Positions 23,373 through 33,564 are shown, numbered from the stretch's first letter. The stretch: 64,000 nt of DNA from AC-32 sp963772975 (GCA_963772975.1 CAVYZH010000002.1:496001-560000), one strand, 5' to 3'. Made by a program: numbers and translations. The notes: generated from the sequence alone by a model not told the origin.

Positions 23373-24930
23373 CTGCCGCTCGACCACCAGCGGAACGAGC
23401 AGGTCGCGGTAGCCGTGCTCGTCGAACAGCACGGTCAGCTGGTCGCCGTCGTAGCGCTGCACCGTGCCGTCACCCCAGCGCTCGCTCGTGACCCGCTCGC
23501 CGACCGCGAACGGCTCGAGCGCCGGCTCCTGGGCCTTCGCCACGAGATCGTTGTCGCAGTTCCCGCACGGGCCCGGGTAGGCCTGCCCGAAGTACGAGAG
23601 CAGGAACGAGCGGCGGCAGCCGGTGTGCTCGGCGTAGCGGCGCATCATGTCGAGGCGGGAACGCTCGACCTCGTCCTCGCGTCTCGTCTCCTCCTCGGAG
23701 CCGGCCACCGCGGCCGGGACGGTGAGCGCGCCGGTCCATACGACGCCGCCGGACGCCTCCCAGGCGGCCGCTCCGAGATCGACCAGGCGCACGAGCGCGG
23801 CGGTCGTTCCGCGGGTCGGAGGCACCTCGCCGCCGGCGGCCAGCACGGTCGCGGCACGCTCGACGGCCGCGCTGCGAGACCCCCCGGGCCGTCAGGTGCA
23901 CCGCGGCGCCGAAATCCTGCGGCCGGTACAGGAGGCGGGCGTGCGCCGGCTGCCCGTCGCGGCCGGCGCGGCCGAGCTCCTGGTAGTACGCGTCGAGCGA
24001 CGGCGGCGGGTCGGCATGCAGCACCCAGCGCACGTCGGGCTTGTCGATGCCCATCCCGAACGCCACCGTCGCGGCGACGATGCGGACCGAGCCGTCGAGG
24101 AAGGCCGTCATCGCGGCACGCCGCTCCTTCGGCGTGAGCCCGGCGTGGTAGAGCGTCACCTGCTGACCCGCGAGCGCGTCCTGCGCCGCCTCGGCGGCGG
24201 CGTGCGTGGCGGCGTAGACGATCCCCGGCCCTTCGAACTCCAACGCCGCGGCCACCAGCTCCCGGTGCTTGTCCTCGACCGTTTGCAGCCGCCGCGCCGA
24301 GAGCTCGATGTGCGGCCGGTCGAAGTCGCCCACCACGATCTCGGGCTCGCGCAGGCCGAGTCGCCGGACGATCTCGTCGCGCACCGGCTGCGCGGCGGTG
24401 GCGGTGAGCGCCATCCGCACCGGCACCTGGAGGTGATCCGCCTGCGCGCTCAGCCGCATGTAGTCGGGCCTGAAGTCGTGCCCCCACTGGCTGATCAGGT
24501 GCGCCTCGTCGACGGCGAACAGCCCCGGCCCGGCGCGCCTGAGCGCGTCGAGGGTCTCGTGGTTGGCGAGCTGCTCCGGCGAGAGGAAGACGAACGTGCC
24601 GGCTCCGGAGGCGGCGGCCAGCGAGGCCGCGTGCTCGCGCGCGGACTGGTGCGAGTTGAGCACGAGCGCTTCGAGGCCTGCCGCCCGGAGATGCGCCAGC
24701 TGGTCGTCCTGCAGCGCGATCAGCGGCGAGACGACGATCGTCGGCCCGGGCCGCAGCAGCCCGGCGAGCTCGTAGATGGCCGACTTTCCGCCTCCGGTCG
24801 GCAGCACCGCGAGGACGTCGCGCCCTTCGGCCGCCGCGGAAGCGGCGCGCAGCTGTCCCGGGCGAAGCCGGCCGAACCCGAAGCGGTCGCGCGCGAGCTC
24901 GCGGACCCGCTCGTCGACCGGGTTCGCCAC
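23355..24930 (-). CDS. recQ: RecQ-type DNA helicase (frame broken)
   Basis: A superfamily 2 helicase, about 525 residues over two frames. The first frame (from 24930) carries LPTGGGKSAIYELAG (Walker A), AVDEAHLISQWGHDFRPDY (DEAH box and aromatic loop) and the HADPPPSLDAYYQELGRAGRDG motif VI. The frame changes near 23850-23890, at a C-run (around 23880), and the second frame continues with a zinc-binding set (RRYAEHTGCRRSFLLSYFG, then GPCGNCDN) and a C-terminal CarD/SH3-like domain (FAVGERVTSERWGDGTVQRY) seen in short actinobacterial RecQs. The shift is probably a homopolymer sequencing error; otherwise the gene is inactive. Confidence 0.8.
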
Positions 24931-24934
24931 GGCG

Positions 24935-25189
24935 CTACGGCTCGAGCCCGGCGTTCCGGAGCATCCGCCTGAGGTCGACGAGCACTTGGACGTCGACGTC
25001 CTTCCCGTGCGGACGGTCGAAGACCTCCGTCTCCGCGCCGAGCGTCACTCGATACCTGCCGTTCGGCTCTTCGACGACGTCGCCGACCGCCTCTAGCAAG
25101 GCCAGCACCTCGTGCCACTCGACGTTGCCGCTCGACGGGCGTTCGAAGATCTGCTCGAGCGTGTCGCGGTGGCGGTTGCTCAGCTCCAT
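24935..25189 (-). CDS. HicA-like mRNA-interferase family protein
   Basis: An 84-residue protein with the HicA-type dsRBD-like pattern: NVEWHEVLALLEAVGDVVEE, then YRVTLGAETEVFDRPH with the conserved His, then VQVLVDLRRMLRNAGL. No HicB antitoxin gene is adjacent, so this is the solitary kind often found in actinobacteria and may not act as a toxin. It lies 4 bp upstream of recQ on the same strand. Confidence 0.75.
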   Translation of the reverse strand: MELSNRHRDTLEQIFERPSSGNVEWHEVLALLEAVGDVVEEPNGRYRVTLGAETEVFDRPHGKDVDVQVLVDLRRMLRNAGLEP

Positions 25190-25219
25190 GCCGCCACAGC
25201 CTATTCAGGCGCGGCCGCT

Positions 25220-25994
25220 CTAGGACAGGATGTCGAGCTCGTCGCCGCTCAGCTCGAGCTCGAGCGCGGCGAGGTTCTGCTTCAAGTGGTCGAGCGAGAG
25301 GGTGCCCGGGATCGGGAGCATCGCCGGCGAGCGCGCCAGGAGCCACGCGAGCGCGACCTGCGCGGGCGGTCGCGCCGTGGCGGGCGGCGATCTCGGTAAC
25401 GACCGGCGTCTCGGTGCCGCGCAGGGGAAAGAACGGCACGAACGCGATCCCCTGCTCGGCGCAGTGGTCGACGACCTCGTCACGCTTGCGCTCGACGAGG
25501 CTGTAGTGGTTCTGGACGGCCGCGATCGGCACGACCTGGCGCCCTCGCTCGAGCTCGTCGATGCCGACCTCCGAAAGCCCGACCTGCCGGATCTGCCCGC
25601 GCTCCCGGTACGCGGCGATCGCGCCGAGGCTCTCCTCGAGCGGCGTCTCGGGGTCGACGCGGTGCAGGTAGTAGAGGTCGATCGTCTCGGTGCGCAGGCG
25701 CCGCAGGCTCTCCTCGATCTGCGCGCTCAGCGCCTCCGGGTTGCCGGTACCGGGGTGGTAGCCGCCCTTCGTCGCGACAACCATGCCGTCCGGACGGGGC
25801 GAGAGCGCCTCGCCGATCGTCGCCTCGCTCTGGCCGTCCGTGTAGGTGTGGGCCGTGTCGACCATCCCGATCCCGGCAGCGACTGCCTGCCCGATCAGCT
25901 CGACATTCTCGGGCGTCTTCCTGAGGCGGTTCGTCCCGAGCCCGATCCGCGTGATCTCCGTGTCACCGAGCCTGAGCGTCCGTGCGACCGTCAT
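25220..25994 (-). CDS. Aldo/keto reductase (frame broken)
   Basis: An NADPH-dependent reductase of the AKR superfamily, about 257 residues over two frames. The first frame carries GLGTNRLRK, MVDTAHTYTDGQSE (catalytic Asp and Tyr), VATKGGY (Lys) and DLYYLHRVDP (His), that is, the full tetrad. Near 25380 the frame changes in a GC-rich stretch and continues as PAQVALAWLLARSPAMLPIP and NLAALELELSGDELDIL, the normal end of the fold. The shift looks like a single-base sequencing error or a recent mutation. Substrate unknown. Confidence 0.82.
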
Positions 25995-26030
25995 CGCTCA
26001 AAGGATGACAGTCGCGCTTACACTCGGCGC

Positions 26031-26408
26031 ATGGTCGAAGGGGTAGCCGAACTGCCCGACGGCGTGCTCGGCTTTCGCGCCATCGGCAAGATCTCGGGCG
26101 ACGAGTACCGCGAGCTGATGAAGCCGATCTACGCCGCCCTCGAGCGCGGCGAGAAGCTGAACATCTACTTCGAGCTCGCCGAGGACTTTCACGGGCTCGA
26201 CCTCGCCGCGCTCTGGGAAGACCTGAAGGCCGCCGGTTCGGTCGGGCTCAAGCACCGCTCTTCCTGGCAGCGGATGGCGGTCGTCACCGACAAGGACTGG
26301 ATCAGACACGGAGCGGCGGTCGCCGGCTGGCTCGCGCCGGGCGAGCTGCGGCTCTTCGACCCCGACGAGCGGCCAGCCGCGAAGGCGTGGGTCGCCGAGA
26401 CGTTGTGA
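26031..26408 (+). CDS. SpoIIAA-like (STAS-fold) protein
   Basis: A 125-residue protein of the SpoIIAA-like/DUF3478 type: GVLGFRAIGKISGDEYREL at the start, KLNIYFELAEDFHGLDL in the middle and a C-terminal WLAPGELRLFDPDER segment. The fold resembles STAS anti-anti-sigma proteins but lacks a clear phosphorylatable Ser-loop, and family members have been linked to lipid binding. It overlaps the following dehydrogenase gene (GTGA), giving a small operon with the MFS exporter. Confidence 0.8.
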   Translation: MVEGVAELPDGVLGFRAIGKISGDEYRELMKPIYAALERGEKLNIYFELAEDFHGLDLAALWEDLKAAGSVGLKHRSSWQRMAVVTDKDWIRHGAAVAGWLAPGELRLFDPDERPAAKAWVAETL

Positions 26409-27281
26409 CCACCCTTGGCGTCGTCGGTCTTGGGCACATGGGCGGGAACATGGCGGCCCGGTTCCTCACCGCGGGCTATACCGTCTTCGGCGAGGCGCGC
26501 CATCGCGAGAGCGCGCAGGAGCTCGAGCGCGAGGGCCTGCAGTGGCGCGACACGGCGCGCGAGCTCACCGAGGCGGCCGACGTCGTGCTCAGCTCGCTTC
26601 CCGACGACGACGCCCTCGAGCAGGTCGCCTCGGGCACGGACGGGGTCCTTGCCGGTCTCTCGGAGGGCAAGGTCTGGATCGACCTGAGCACCGTCAGCCC
26701 GCGCAAGAGCCGCGACGTCGCTCAGCGCGTGCGAGAGCAGGGCGCGACCTTCCTCGACGCGCCCGTCTCGGGCAGCGTCCCGCAGGTGCAGAGCGGGACG
26801 CTGACGATCATGGTCGGCGGCGACGAGCGGTGCCTACACGCGGGTCGAGCCGATCCTGCGCGAGCTGGGCACGCCGCATTACATCGGCGAGAACGGCCAC
26901 GGACTGGTGCTGAAGCTCGCGATCAACATCAGCCTCGCCGTGCAGATGCTCGCCTTCTCCGAGGGGCTGCTGCTCGCCGACCGCGCGGGCGTCGACCGCA
27001 AGCGGGCGGTCGAGGTGATGACCGAGAGCCCGATCGGCTCGCCGATGCTGAAGGCGCGCGCCGGGCTCGTCCTCGACCTCCCGGACGACGCCTGGTTCGA
27101 CGTCGGCCTGATGCAGAAGGACATCGTGCTCGCGCTCGACGCCGCCCGCGAGCTGAGCGTGCCGCTCCCGGCCGCAGCGACCGCCGACGAGGTGCTCACG
27201 TTCGCGCGAGCGGCCGGCTACGAGCACCGCGACCTCGCCTCGTTGTTCGAGGTGCTGGCCAAGCTGACCCAGCGCCCCTGA
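26405..27281 (+). CDS. 3-hydroxyisobutyrate dehydrogenase family protein (frame broken)
   Basis: An NAD(P)-dependent beta-hydroxyacid dehydrogenase, about 290 residues over two frames. The GTG start overlaps the stop of the upstream STAS-like gene. GVVGLGHMGGNMAARFLTAG is the NAD-binding motif; DAPVSGSVPQVQSGTL is the substrate motif. Near 26831 the frame shifts, and the other frame continues LGTPHYIGENGHGLVLKLAI with the catalytic-Lys region (GHGLVLKLAINIS), then GLMQKDIVLALD. One inserted base explains the break. Its end overlaps the start of the MFS gene (TGATG). Confidence 0.8.
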
Positions 27282-28714
27282 TGCGCTCTCGCTGGCTGAT
27301 CCTGGCGCTGGTCGTCCTGGCGCAGCTGATGGTCGTGCTCGACGCGACGATCGTGAACATCGCGTTGCCCTCGGCGCAGGCCGACCTCGGCTTCTCGAAC
27401 GGCTCGCGGCAGTGGATCGTGACCGGCTATGCGCTCGCCTTCGGCAGCCTGCTCCCGCTCGGAGGCCGGCTCGGCGACGTCTTCGGGCGCAGGCGGACCC
27501 TGGTCCTCGGCTCACTCGGGTTCGCGGGTGCCTCGGCGCTCGGCGGCGCCGCCCAGAGCTTCGAGTGGCTGCTCGCCGCGCGCGTATTGCAGGGAGCATT
27601 CGGCGCGCTGCTCGCCCCGTCGGCACTCGCCTTGCTGACGATCACGTTCACCGAGCCGCGCGACCGCAACAAGGCGTTCGGCATCTTCGGCGCTGTCATC
27701 GGCAGCGGCGCGGCGGTCGGCCTGCTGCTCGGGGGCGCGCTGACCGAGTACCTCTCCTGGCGCTGGTGCCTGTACGTGAACCTCTTCCTGGCGCTGCCGG
27801 TCACCGTCGGCGCGTTGATGCTCGTGCCGGCGCAACCGGTGCCGCGCAAGCCCAGCCTCGACCTGCCGGGTGCTGCGACGGCGGCGGGCGGGCTGTTCCT
27901 GATCGTCTTCGGCTTCGACCGCGCCGAGATCGCGGGCTGGAGCGCGCCCGAGACGATCGGCTCGCTCGTCGGCGGGGTCGCGCTGCTCGCAGTCTTCGTC
28001 CTGATCGAGGCGCGCTCCCGCCGGCCGCTGCTGCCGCTGCGCCTGCTCGAGAACCGTGCCCGCGCCGGCTCCTATCTCGCGGTCTTCTTCACGGGGACCG
28101 GGACCTTCGGCGTCTTCCTCTTCGTCACGTACTACCTGCAGCTCGAGCTCGGCTTCAGCCCGCTGATGAGCGGTCTCGCGTTCCTGCCGATGATCGGCTC
28201 GGTGATCGTCACGTCGGTCGGGGTGAACAGCCTGCTGTTGGCGAAGCTCGGGCCGCGCCCGCTGATCGTGACCGGCATGCTGCTCGCCGCGCTCGGGCTC
28301 GTCCTCCTGACGAGGCTCGAGGTCGGATCGACCTACGCGGCGGACATCCTGCCCTCGCTGATCGCGATCGGCGCCGGGCTCGGGCTCGTCTTCCCTACCG
28401 CCTCGAACACGGCCACGGCCCACGTCGACCCGGCCGAGAGCGGCGTCGCCTCCTCGCTCGTGAGCGTCGGCCAGCAGGTCGGCGGCTCCCTCGGGACGGC
28501 GTTGCTGAACACCGTCGCCGTCAGCGCGACGACCGCCTACCTGAGCACACACCACCATGGCTCCGAGCTCATCCCGAAGGCCACCGTGCACGGGTACACC
28601 GTCGCCTTCTGGTGGTCGGCTGCGATCTTCGCGTTCGGCGCGGTCGTCTGCGGCCTGTTGCTGCCGGGCCGTCCGCAGGCCGCGCCAACCGAGCCCGTTG
28701 CCGTCGCCGCGTAG
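27281..28714 (+). CDS. MFS drug:H+ antiporter, DHA2 (EmrB/QacA-like) family
   Basis: A 477-residue protein with about 14 predicted membrane helices. It shows the DHA2 motifs VLDATIVNIALPSAQADLG in the first helix and LGDVFGRRRTLVLG (motif A) between helices 2 and 3, and GxxxGPxxGG-like GAVIGSGAAVGLLLGGALTE (motif C) in helix 5. It likely exports small toxic compounds by proton antiport. The ATG overlaps the end of the dehydrogenase gene, so they are co-transcribed; substrate unknown. Confidence 0.88.
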   Translation: MRSRWLILALVVLAQLMVVLDATIVNIALPSAQADLGFSNGSRQWIVTGYALAFGSLLPLGGRLGDVFGRRRTLVLGSLGFAGASALGGAAQSFEWLLAARVLQGAFGALLAPSALALLTITFTEPRDRNKAFGIFGAVIGSGAAVGLLLGGALTEYLSWRWCLYVNLFLALPVTVGALMLVPAQPVPRKPSLDLPGAATAAGGLFLIVFGFDRAEIAGWSAPETIGSLVGGVALLAVFVLIEARSRRPLLPLRLLENRARAGSYLAVFFTGTGTFGVFLFVTYYLQLELGFSPLMSGLAFLPMIGSVIVTSVGVNSLLLAKLGPRPLIVTGMLLAALGLVLLTRLEVGSTYAADILPSLIAIGAGLGLVFPTASNTATAHVDPAESGVASSLVSVGQQVGGSLGTALLNTVAVSATTAYLSTHHHGSELIPKATVHGYTVAFWWSAAIFAFGAVVCGLLLPGRPQAAPTEPVAVAA

Positions 28715-28795
28715 GCCGATGTCGAGAACGGCCGGCCGGCTCCGTTCTCCAGGTAACCGTGCCAAGCTGGGCACACACACGCGAAGGAGCGCGAG

Positions 28796-29236
28796 ATGAC
28801 CAGATACCTGCTCGTGGTCGACTTCCAGCCGGGCGTCGCCGAGACGACGATGGAGAAGTGGCAGCCGGAGGAGATCGAGGCCCACCTCGACTACTACCGG
28901 GCGCTGCACGAGGAGCTCGTCGAGAGCGGCGAGCTCGTCCAGTCCGAGGTGCTGGCGCCGCCCGACCTGGCCAAGATCGTCAGCTCCGACGGGTCGGCCA
29001 CGGTGGTCACCGACGGGCCGTTCCCCGAGTTCAAGGAGTGGGTCGCCGGCTACCAGATCGTGGACGTCGAGTCGGAGGAGCGGGCGCTCGAGATCGCGGC
29101 GAGGATCTCGGCCGTCCCCGGGCCGGGCGGCGTCCCGATCCAGCAGCCGATCCAGGTCCGCCGGGTGATGGAGAAGGGGCCCTCGAACGCCGAGGAGCTG
29201 GAGACGTTCTTCGAGCACGCGGGTGGCGAGCGCTGA
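28796..29236 (+). CDS. YCII/DGPF domain protein
   Basis: A 146-residue protein with a YCII-related fold. The DGPF signature lies in VVTDGPFPEFKEWVAGYQIV. The start has GAAGGAG 6 nt upstream. DGPF proteins are the conserved genomic partners of ECF42-type sigma factors, and the next gene 8 bp downstream encodes such a factor. Whether it acts as an enzyme or a regulator of the sigma factor is not known from sequence. Confidence 0.85.
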   Translation: MTRYLLVVDFQPGVAETTMEKWQPEEIEAHLDYYRALHEELVESGELVQSEVLAPPDLAKIVSSDGSATVVTDGPFPEFKEWVAGYQIVDVESEERALEIAARISAVPGPGGVPIQQPIQVRRVMEKGPSNAEELETFFEHAGGER

Positions 29237-29244
29237 ACGTCCCG

Positions 29245-30446
29245 GTGAGCGTCGAGGGCCTGTTGCGCGAGCTCGCGCCGCAGGTCCTCGGCGCGGTCGC
29301 CCGCTGGTCCGGCGACTTCGCCGCGGCCGAAGACGCCGTGCAGGAGGCGCTACTCGCGGCCGCGGTGCGCTGGCCGAGCGACGGCGTGCCGGAGGAGCCG
29401 CGCGGGTGGCTGATCCAGACCGCCTCGCGGCGCTTGATCGACCAGCGGCGGAGCGAACAGTCGCGCCGGGCCCGCGAGAGCCTGACGGCGTTGGAGGATG
29501 CACCGGAGGTCTCCGACCGCGACGACACGCTGCTCGTCCTCTTCATGTGCTGCCATCCCGCGCTGAGCCCGGCCTCGGCAATCGCGCTCACGCTGCGGGC
29601 GGTCGGCGGGCTGACGACGGCCGAGATCGCGAGCGCATTCCTCGTCGGCGAGGCGACGATGGCGCAGCGCATCAGCCGGGCGAAGCAGCGGATCAGGGAC
29701 TCCGGCGAGCCGTTCCGGCTGCCGACGCCCGACGAGCGACCGGCCAGAGTGCGGACGGTGCTGCGCGTGCTCTACCTGATCTTCAACGAGGGCTACGTGA
29801 GCACGGCCGGGCCCGAGCTGCAGCGGCCCGAGCTCTCGGGCGAGGCGATCCGGCTCGCGCGACTCGTGCAGCGAGCTGCTGCCCGACGACGGCGAGGCGA
29901 CGTCGCTGCTCGCGCTGCTGCTGCTCGTCGACGCCCGACGGCCCGCGCGCACCGACGCCGGCCGGCGAGCCCGTGCCGCTGGCCGAGCAGGACCGGACGC
30001 TTTGGGACCGGGAGCTGATCGCCGAAGGGCTCGCCCTGCTCGAGCAGGCGATGGGCAAAGGCCCGGTCGGCGAGTACCGGCTGCAGGCGGCGATCGCCGC
30101 GCTCCACGACCGGGCCCCGCGGGCCGAGGAGACCGACTGGCCGCAGATCCTCGCGCTCTACGGCCTGCTCGAGCAGCTCACCGGCAGCCCCGTCGTCACC
30201 CTCAACCTCGCCGTCGCGGCCGGGATGGCCGACGGCCCCGCCGCGGGCCTGGCGGCGCTCGACTCCGTAGCCGAGCGCCTGGACGGCAACTACCGGGTGG
30301 ACGCGGTGCGGGCGCACCTGCTCGAGCTGGCCGGTGACACCGAGGGAGCGCTCGAGCACTATCGGGTCGCCGCCTCGCGCACGCCGAGCCTGCCGGAACA
30401 GCGCCACCTGACCAAGCGTGCCGCGCGACTGCGCGGAGGTCTCTAG
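29245..30446 (+). CDS. ECF42-like RNA polymerase sigma factor (frame broken twice)
   Basis: A sigma-70 factor of the ECF type with a long C-terminal helical extension. Region 2 shows FAAAEDAVQEALLAAAVRWP; region 4 shows TTAEIASAFLVGEATMAQRI. The hallmark LRVLYLIFNEGYVSTAGPEL follows. Near 29865 the frame changes (SELLPDDGEATSLLALLLLV is in the third frame) and again near 29965, after which GEPVPLAEQDRTLWDRELIA continues to the end with TPR-like helices. The GTG start at 29245 is 9 nt after the DGPF gene's stop. The double break suggests base-calling errors in very GC-rich DNA. Confidence 0.82.
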
Positions 30447-31859
30447 GCAGCTTCGGCAAGGACGTTGCTCGAGCTCTCGCGCACCGGGCGCGGAACCAGC
30501 AGCGCGACCACGACGCCGATCGCCAGAGCCGCCGCCGCGGCGGCGAAGGCGATCGTGAAGCCGCGCTCGGTCGGCTCGCCGTTCACCGCGAGCGTCGCGG
30601 CCACGATCGCGGCCGAGACTTGGCTCCCGATCGCGCCGCCGATCGTGCGGACGATCGTGTTCATCCCGGTGGCCACGCCCGTCTGGGAGGCGGGAACCGA
30701 CTCGACGATCAGGTTCGCCATCGACGAGAAGGCGAAGCCGATCCCGATTCCCATCACGGCCATCGCCGCGTAGATCTCCCAGTGCTCGTCGTGCGCCACG
30801 GTCAGCAGCGCGAAGCCGAGGCACGAGAACAGGGCGCCGAGGATCAGCGGCACGCGCGAGCCGACCGTGCTCGAGAGCCGTCCCGAGATCGGGCCGGCGA
30901 CGAGCATTCCGAGCGTGGCGGGAACCAGGAAGAGCCCCGCCTCCGTCACGGAAGCGCCGAAGCCGAAGCCGGTCGAGGTCGGCAGCTCGACGAACTCGGG
31001 CACGAGCACGAACGAGGCGAACATCCCGAAGCCGAGCACGAGCGCGGCCAGGTTGGTCGTCCACACCGGCCGCAGCCGCATCATCTGCATGTCCACGAGC
31101 GGTGACCGGGTGCGCGACTCGACCCAGACCCAGACCGGGATCAGCACGACCGCGAGGGAGAACAGGCCGAGCGTGCGCGGCGACGTCCAGCCCCAGGTCG
31201 AGCCCTGGCTGACCGGGACGAGCAGGGCGATCGAGCCAGGCCGCGAGCAGCACCGCCCCGAGCGAGTCGATCCGCCCGCGCGTCTTCACCGGCGACTCCG
31301 GCACGAAGAGGACGATCCCGATGGTCGCGACGATCACCGCGCCGAGCGGGAACCAGAAGAGCCAGTGGTAGGAGAAGTGCTCGACGATCGGCCCGGCGAG
31401 CACGATCCCGAGCCCGCCGCCGATGCCCAGGATCGCCGAGATCAGGGCGATCCCTTGCGGGACGCGCCGCGGCGGGAACTCGTCGCGGATGATCGCGAAG
31501 GAGAGCGGGAAGACCGCGCCGCCGGCGCCCTGGATCACGCGCGCGACGATCATCACGCCGATCGAGGTCGCGAGCGCGGCCAGCAGCGTCCCGAACGCGA
31601 GCACGACCAGGACGACGACCATCGTCCGCTTCTTGCCGTACATGTCGCCGAGCCGTCCGGCGATCGGCGTGAAGACGGACGCGCTCAGCAGGTAGGCGGT
31701 CAGGATCCAGGCCGCTCCGGCGGTCGTCGTGTCGAGGTCCTGCTGGATCGTCAGCAGCGCCGGTGCGACCAGTGACTGCAGCAGCGCGTAGGCGACCGCC
31801 GCTACCGCCAGCAGCGTGAAGGTGACGTTGTAGTGCTGGCGCTCGCCCCCCGAGCTCAC
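30443..31859 (-). CDS. MFS drug exporter, DHA2 family (frame broken)
   Basis: About 470 residues over two frames, 12-14 membrane helices. The first frame (from 31859) carries LLTIQQDLDTTTAGAAWILT and LGDMYGKKRTMVVVLVVLAF (motif A). Near 31230 the frame changes; the second frame runs from LIPVWVWVESRTRSPLVDMQ to the end (VRESSSNVLAEAA). A single indel in a GC-rich loop explains it. Its ATG overlaps the stop of the CoA-transferase gene by 4 bp. It converges on, and just overlaps, the ECF42-like gene. Confidence 0.82.
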
Positions 31860-32974
31860 GCGCCCGACGGTAGCAGCAGCGCCTCGAGCTGCTGACCGTC
31901 ATATCCGAGCTCGGCGAGCACCTCTCGCGTGTGCTGGCCGAGCAGCGGAGGCGGCTTGGTTTCCGTCCTCGGACCGAGTGGCGACGGGACCAGTGGCAAC
32001 GTGCCGATCGTCGGATGCTCGACCGTGACGGTGCGAGCTTCCGTCAGCGCCTCGAGCACCCCGCGCACCTTGCCGGCCGGAACGCCCGCACGGTGGAGAC
32101 GGTCGACCCACTCGTCGGCCGGCCTCGCGGCGAAGACGCGCTCGAGCTCGCCGACCAGCTCTTCGCGGTGCTCGACCCGCGAGGGGTTCGTTCGGTAACG
32201 CTCGGCCTCGGCCAGGTCGGGCCGCTCGATCGCCTCGCAGAGCCGGCGGTAGAGGCCATCGTTCGCTCCGGCGACGGTGACCAGCCCGTCCGCGGCGGCG
32301 AAGGTCTGGTAGGGGACGATGCTCGGGTGCGCGTTGCCGTAGCGGCCTGGCTCCTCGCCGGTGACGAGCGCTGTGCCCGAGACGTTGACGAGCGCCGAGA
32401 CCGCCGTGTCGTAGAGCGAGATCTCGATTCGCTCCCCCCGCCCGGCGACCAGGGCGCCGAGGATGGCGGTCGCAGCCGCGTAGCCGGCGAGCACGTCCAC
32501 CACGGCCACCCCGACCTTCATGGGCGGCCCGCCGGCCTCCCCGGTGACGGCCATCAGCCCGCTCTCGGCCTCGACCACGAAGTCGTAGCCGGGACGCTCG
32601 TCCCCGAAGCCCGTGATCGAGCAGTAGACGAGCTTCGGGTTCTCGCGCGCGAGCCGCTCGTAGCCGGCGCCCAGCCGCTCGGCGACTCCCGGCCGGAAGT
32701 TCTCGATCACGACGTCCGCCTCCCGCGCGAGGCGACCGAGCGCCTCCTGCGCCTCGGGACGCGTGAGGTCAAGGGCGACGCTGCGCTTGCCGCGGTTGAT
32801 CGAGAGGAAGTACGTGGACTCGCCGCCCACGTAGGGCGGCCCCCACGTCCGCGTCTCGTCGCCCTCCCCAGGCCGCTCGATCTTGATCACGTCCGCGCCC
32901 AGGTCAGCCAGCAGCATCGTGCAGTACGGGCCGGCAAGGACGCGCGAGAGGTCGAGCACGCGAAGCTTCGACAC
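31856..32974 (-). CDS. CaiB/BaiF family CoA-transferase
   Basis: A 372-residue class III CoA-transferase that moves CoA between carboxylic acids. The start LRVLDLSRVLAGPYCTMLLA and KIERPGEGDETRTWGP match the family. The catalytic Asp is the one in GYDFVVEAESGLMAVTG. Members act on formate/oxalate, carnitine, succinate, methylacyl and others; the substrate here is not readable. It is upstream of and overlaps an MFS exporter gene, a pairing that suggests coupled uptake or export of an organic acid, which is inference. Confidence 0.88.
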   Translation of the reverse strand: MSKLRVLDLSRVLAGPYCTMLLADLGADVIKIERPGEGDETRTWGPPYVGGESTYFLSINRGKRSVALDLTRPEAQEALGRLAREADVVIENFRPGVAERLGAGYERLARENPKLVYCSITGFGDERPGYDFVVEAESGLMAVTGEAGGPPMKVGVAVVDVLAGYAAATAILGALVAGRGERIEISLYDTAVSALVNVSGTALVTGEEPGRYGNAHPSIVPYQTFAAADGLVTVAGANDGLYRRLCEAIERPDLAEAERYRTNPSRVEHREELVGELERVFAARPADEWVDRLHRAGVPAGKVRGVLEALTEARTVTVEHPTIGTLPLVPSPLGPRTETKPPPLLGQHTREVLAELGYDGQQLEALLLPSGA

Positions 32975-33004
32975 CCCGAGATCCTACGGCCGACGCCGCG
33001 GGTG

Positions 33005-33256
33005 CTATTGAGCGGCTTGGCCGGGTGCCGGGCTCGAGCCGGCGCTCTCGACGCCGCCGTGCTCCTCGAGCAGCGCCTGGGCGAGACGACCCTGCCAGTA
33101 GACGATGCCGAGGCGGTTCGCCTGGAGAAGCAGTCGATCGTGCTCCCGGTCGCGGCGCAGGGACTGACGGTGGCGGACGAGGTTGTCGAGAATCTCGCGA
33201 ATCCTCTCGCTGTGGCCCGGGGCGGCGGCGGGCAAGCCGGTCGACATCCTCATCAC
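33005..33256 (-). CDS. Hypothetical small protein
   Basis: An 83-residue basic, helical protein. The core HSERIREILDNLVRHRQSLR and DREHDRLLLQANRLGIVYWQ looks like a genuine helical domain; the C-terminal ten residues are disordered. The family is not recognised. Start is one of three close Met codons. It lies alone between the CoA-transferase and the small zinc-ribbon gene. Confidence 0.5.
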   Translation of the reverse strand: MMRMSTGLPAAAPGHSERIREILDNLVRHRQSLRRDREHDRLLLQANRLGIVYWQGRLAQALLEEHGGVESAGSSPAPGQAAQ

Positions 33257-33328
33257 GCTGCGCCTCGTACTAGTTGTGAGCGATGTCGCGACTCGCTGCT
33301 ACTGACCGTGCAGGTGGTTCGCCAGGCC

Positions 33329-33499
33329 TCAGTGCGCCCCGAACTCGCGGTCGGCGCACTGCGGGCAGTACGGCACCGTCTGCCCCAGCTCGTCCGGGTC
33401 GACGTACAGGCGCCAGCGCTCACGCAGGTCGAGCCACGGGCGGATGCACTCCTGGCACACGAGCAGTCGAGTCGAGACTGCCGTCAGCTTCTGTTCCAT
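33329..33499 (-). CDS. Small zinc-ribbon protein
   Basis: A 56-residue protein, MEQKLTAVSTRLLVCQECIR at the start. Two CxxC pairs (CQEC and CPQC) about 30 residues apart would bind one zinc. It is too short to be anything but a binding module, possibly a regulator or RNA-binding subunit. The open frame extends far upstream over the MFS gene's antisense, so the internal ATG is the likely start. Confidence 0.55.
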   Translation of the reverse strand: MEQKLTAVSTRLLVCQECIRPWLDLRERWRLYVDPDELGQTVPYCPQCADREFGAH

Positions 33500-33564
33500 A
33501 GCGTTCTTTTCGACCGAATGCGCCGCCGTTAATCCTAGCCCTTCGTATGGTTCTCGTTCAGCCG

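Noticed and set aside
26808..29503. Large minus-strand frames opposite the MFS, DGPF and sigma genes
   Set aside because: Codon composition and lack of any motif show they are antisense shadows.
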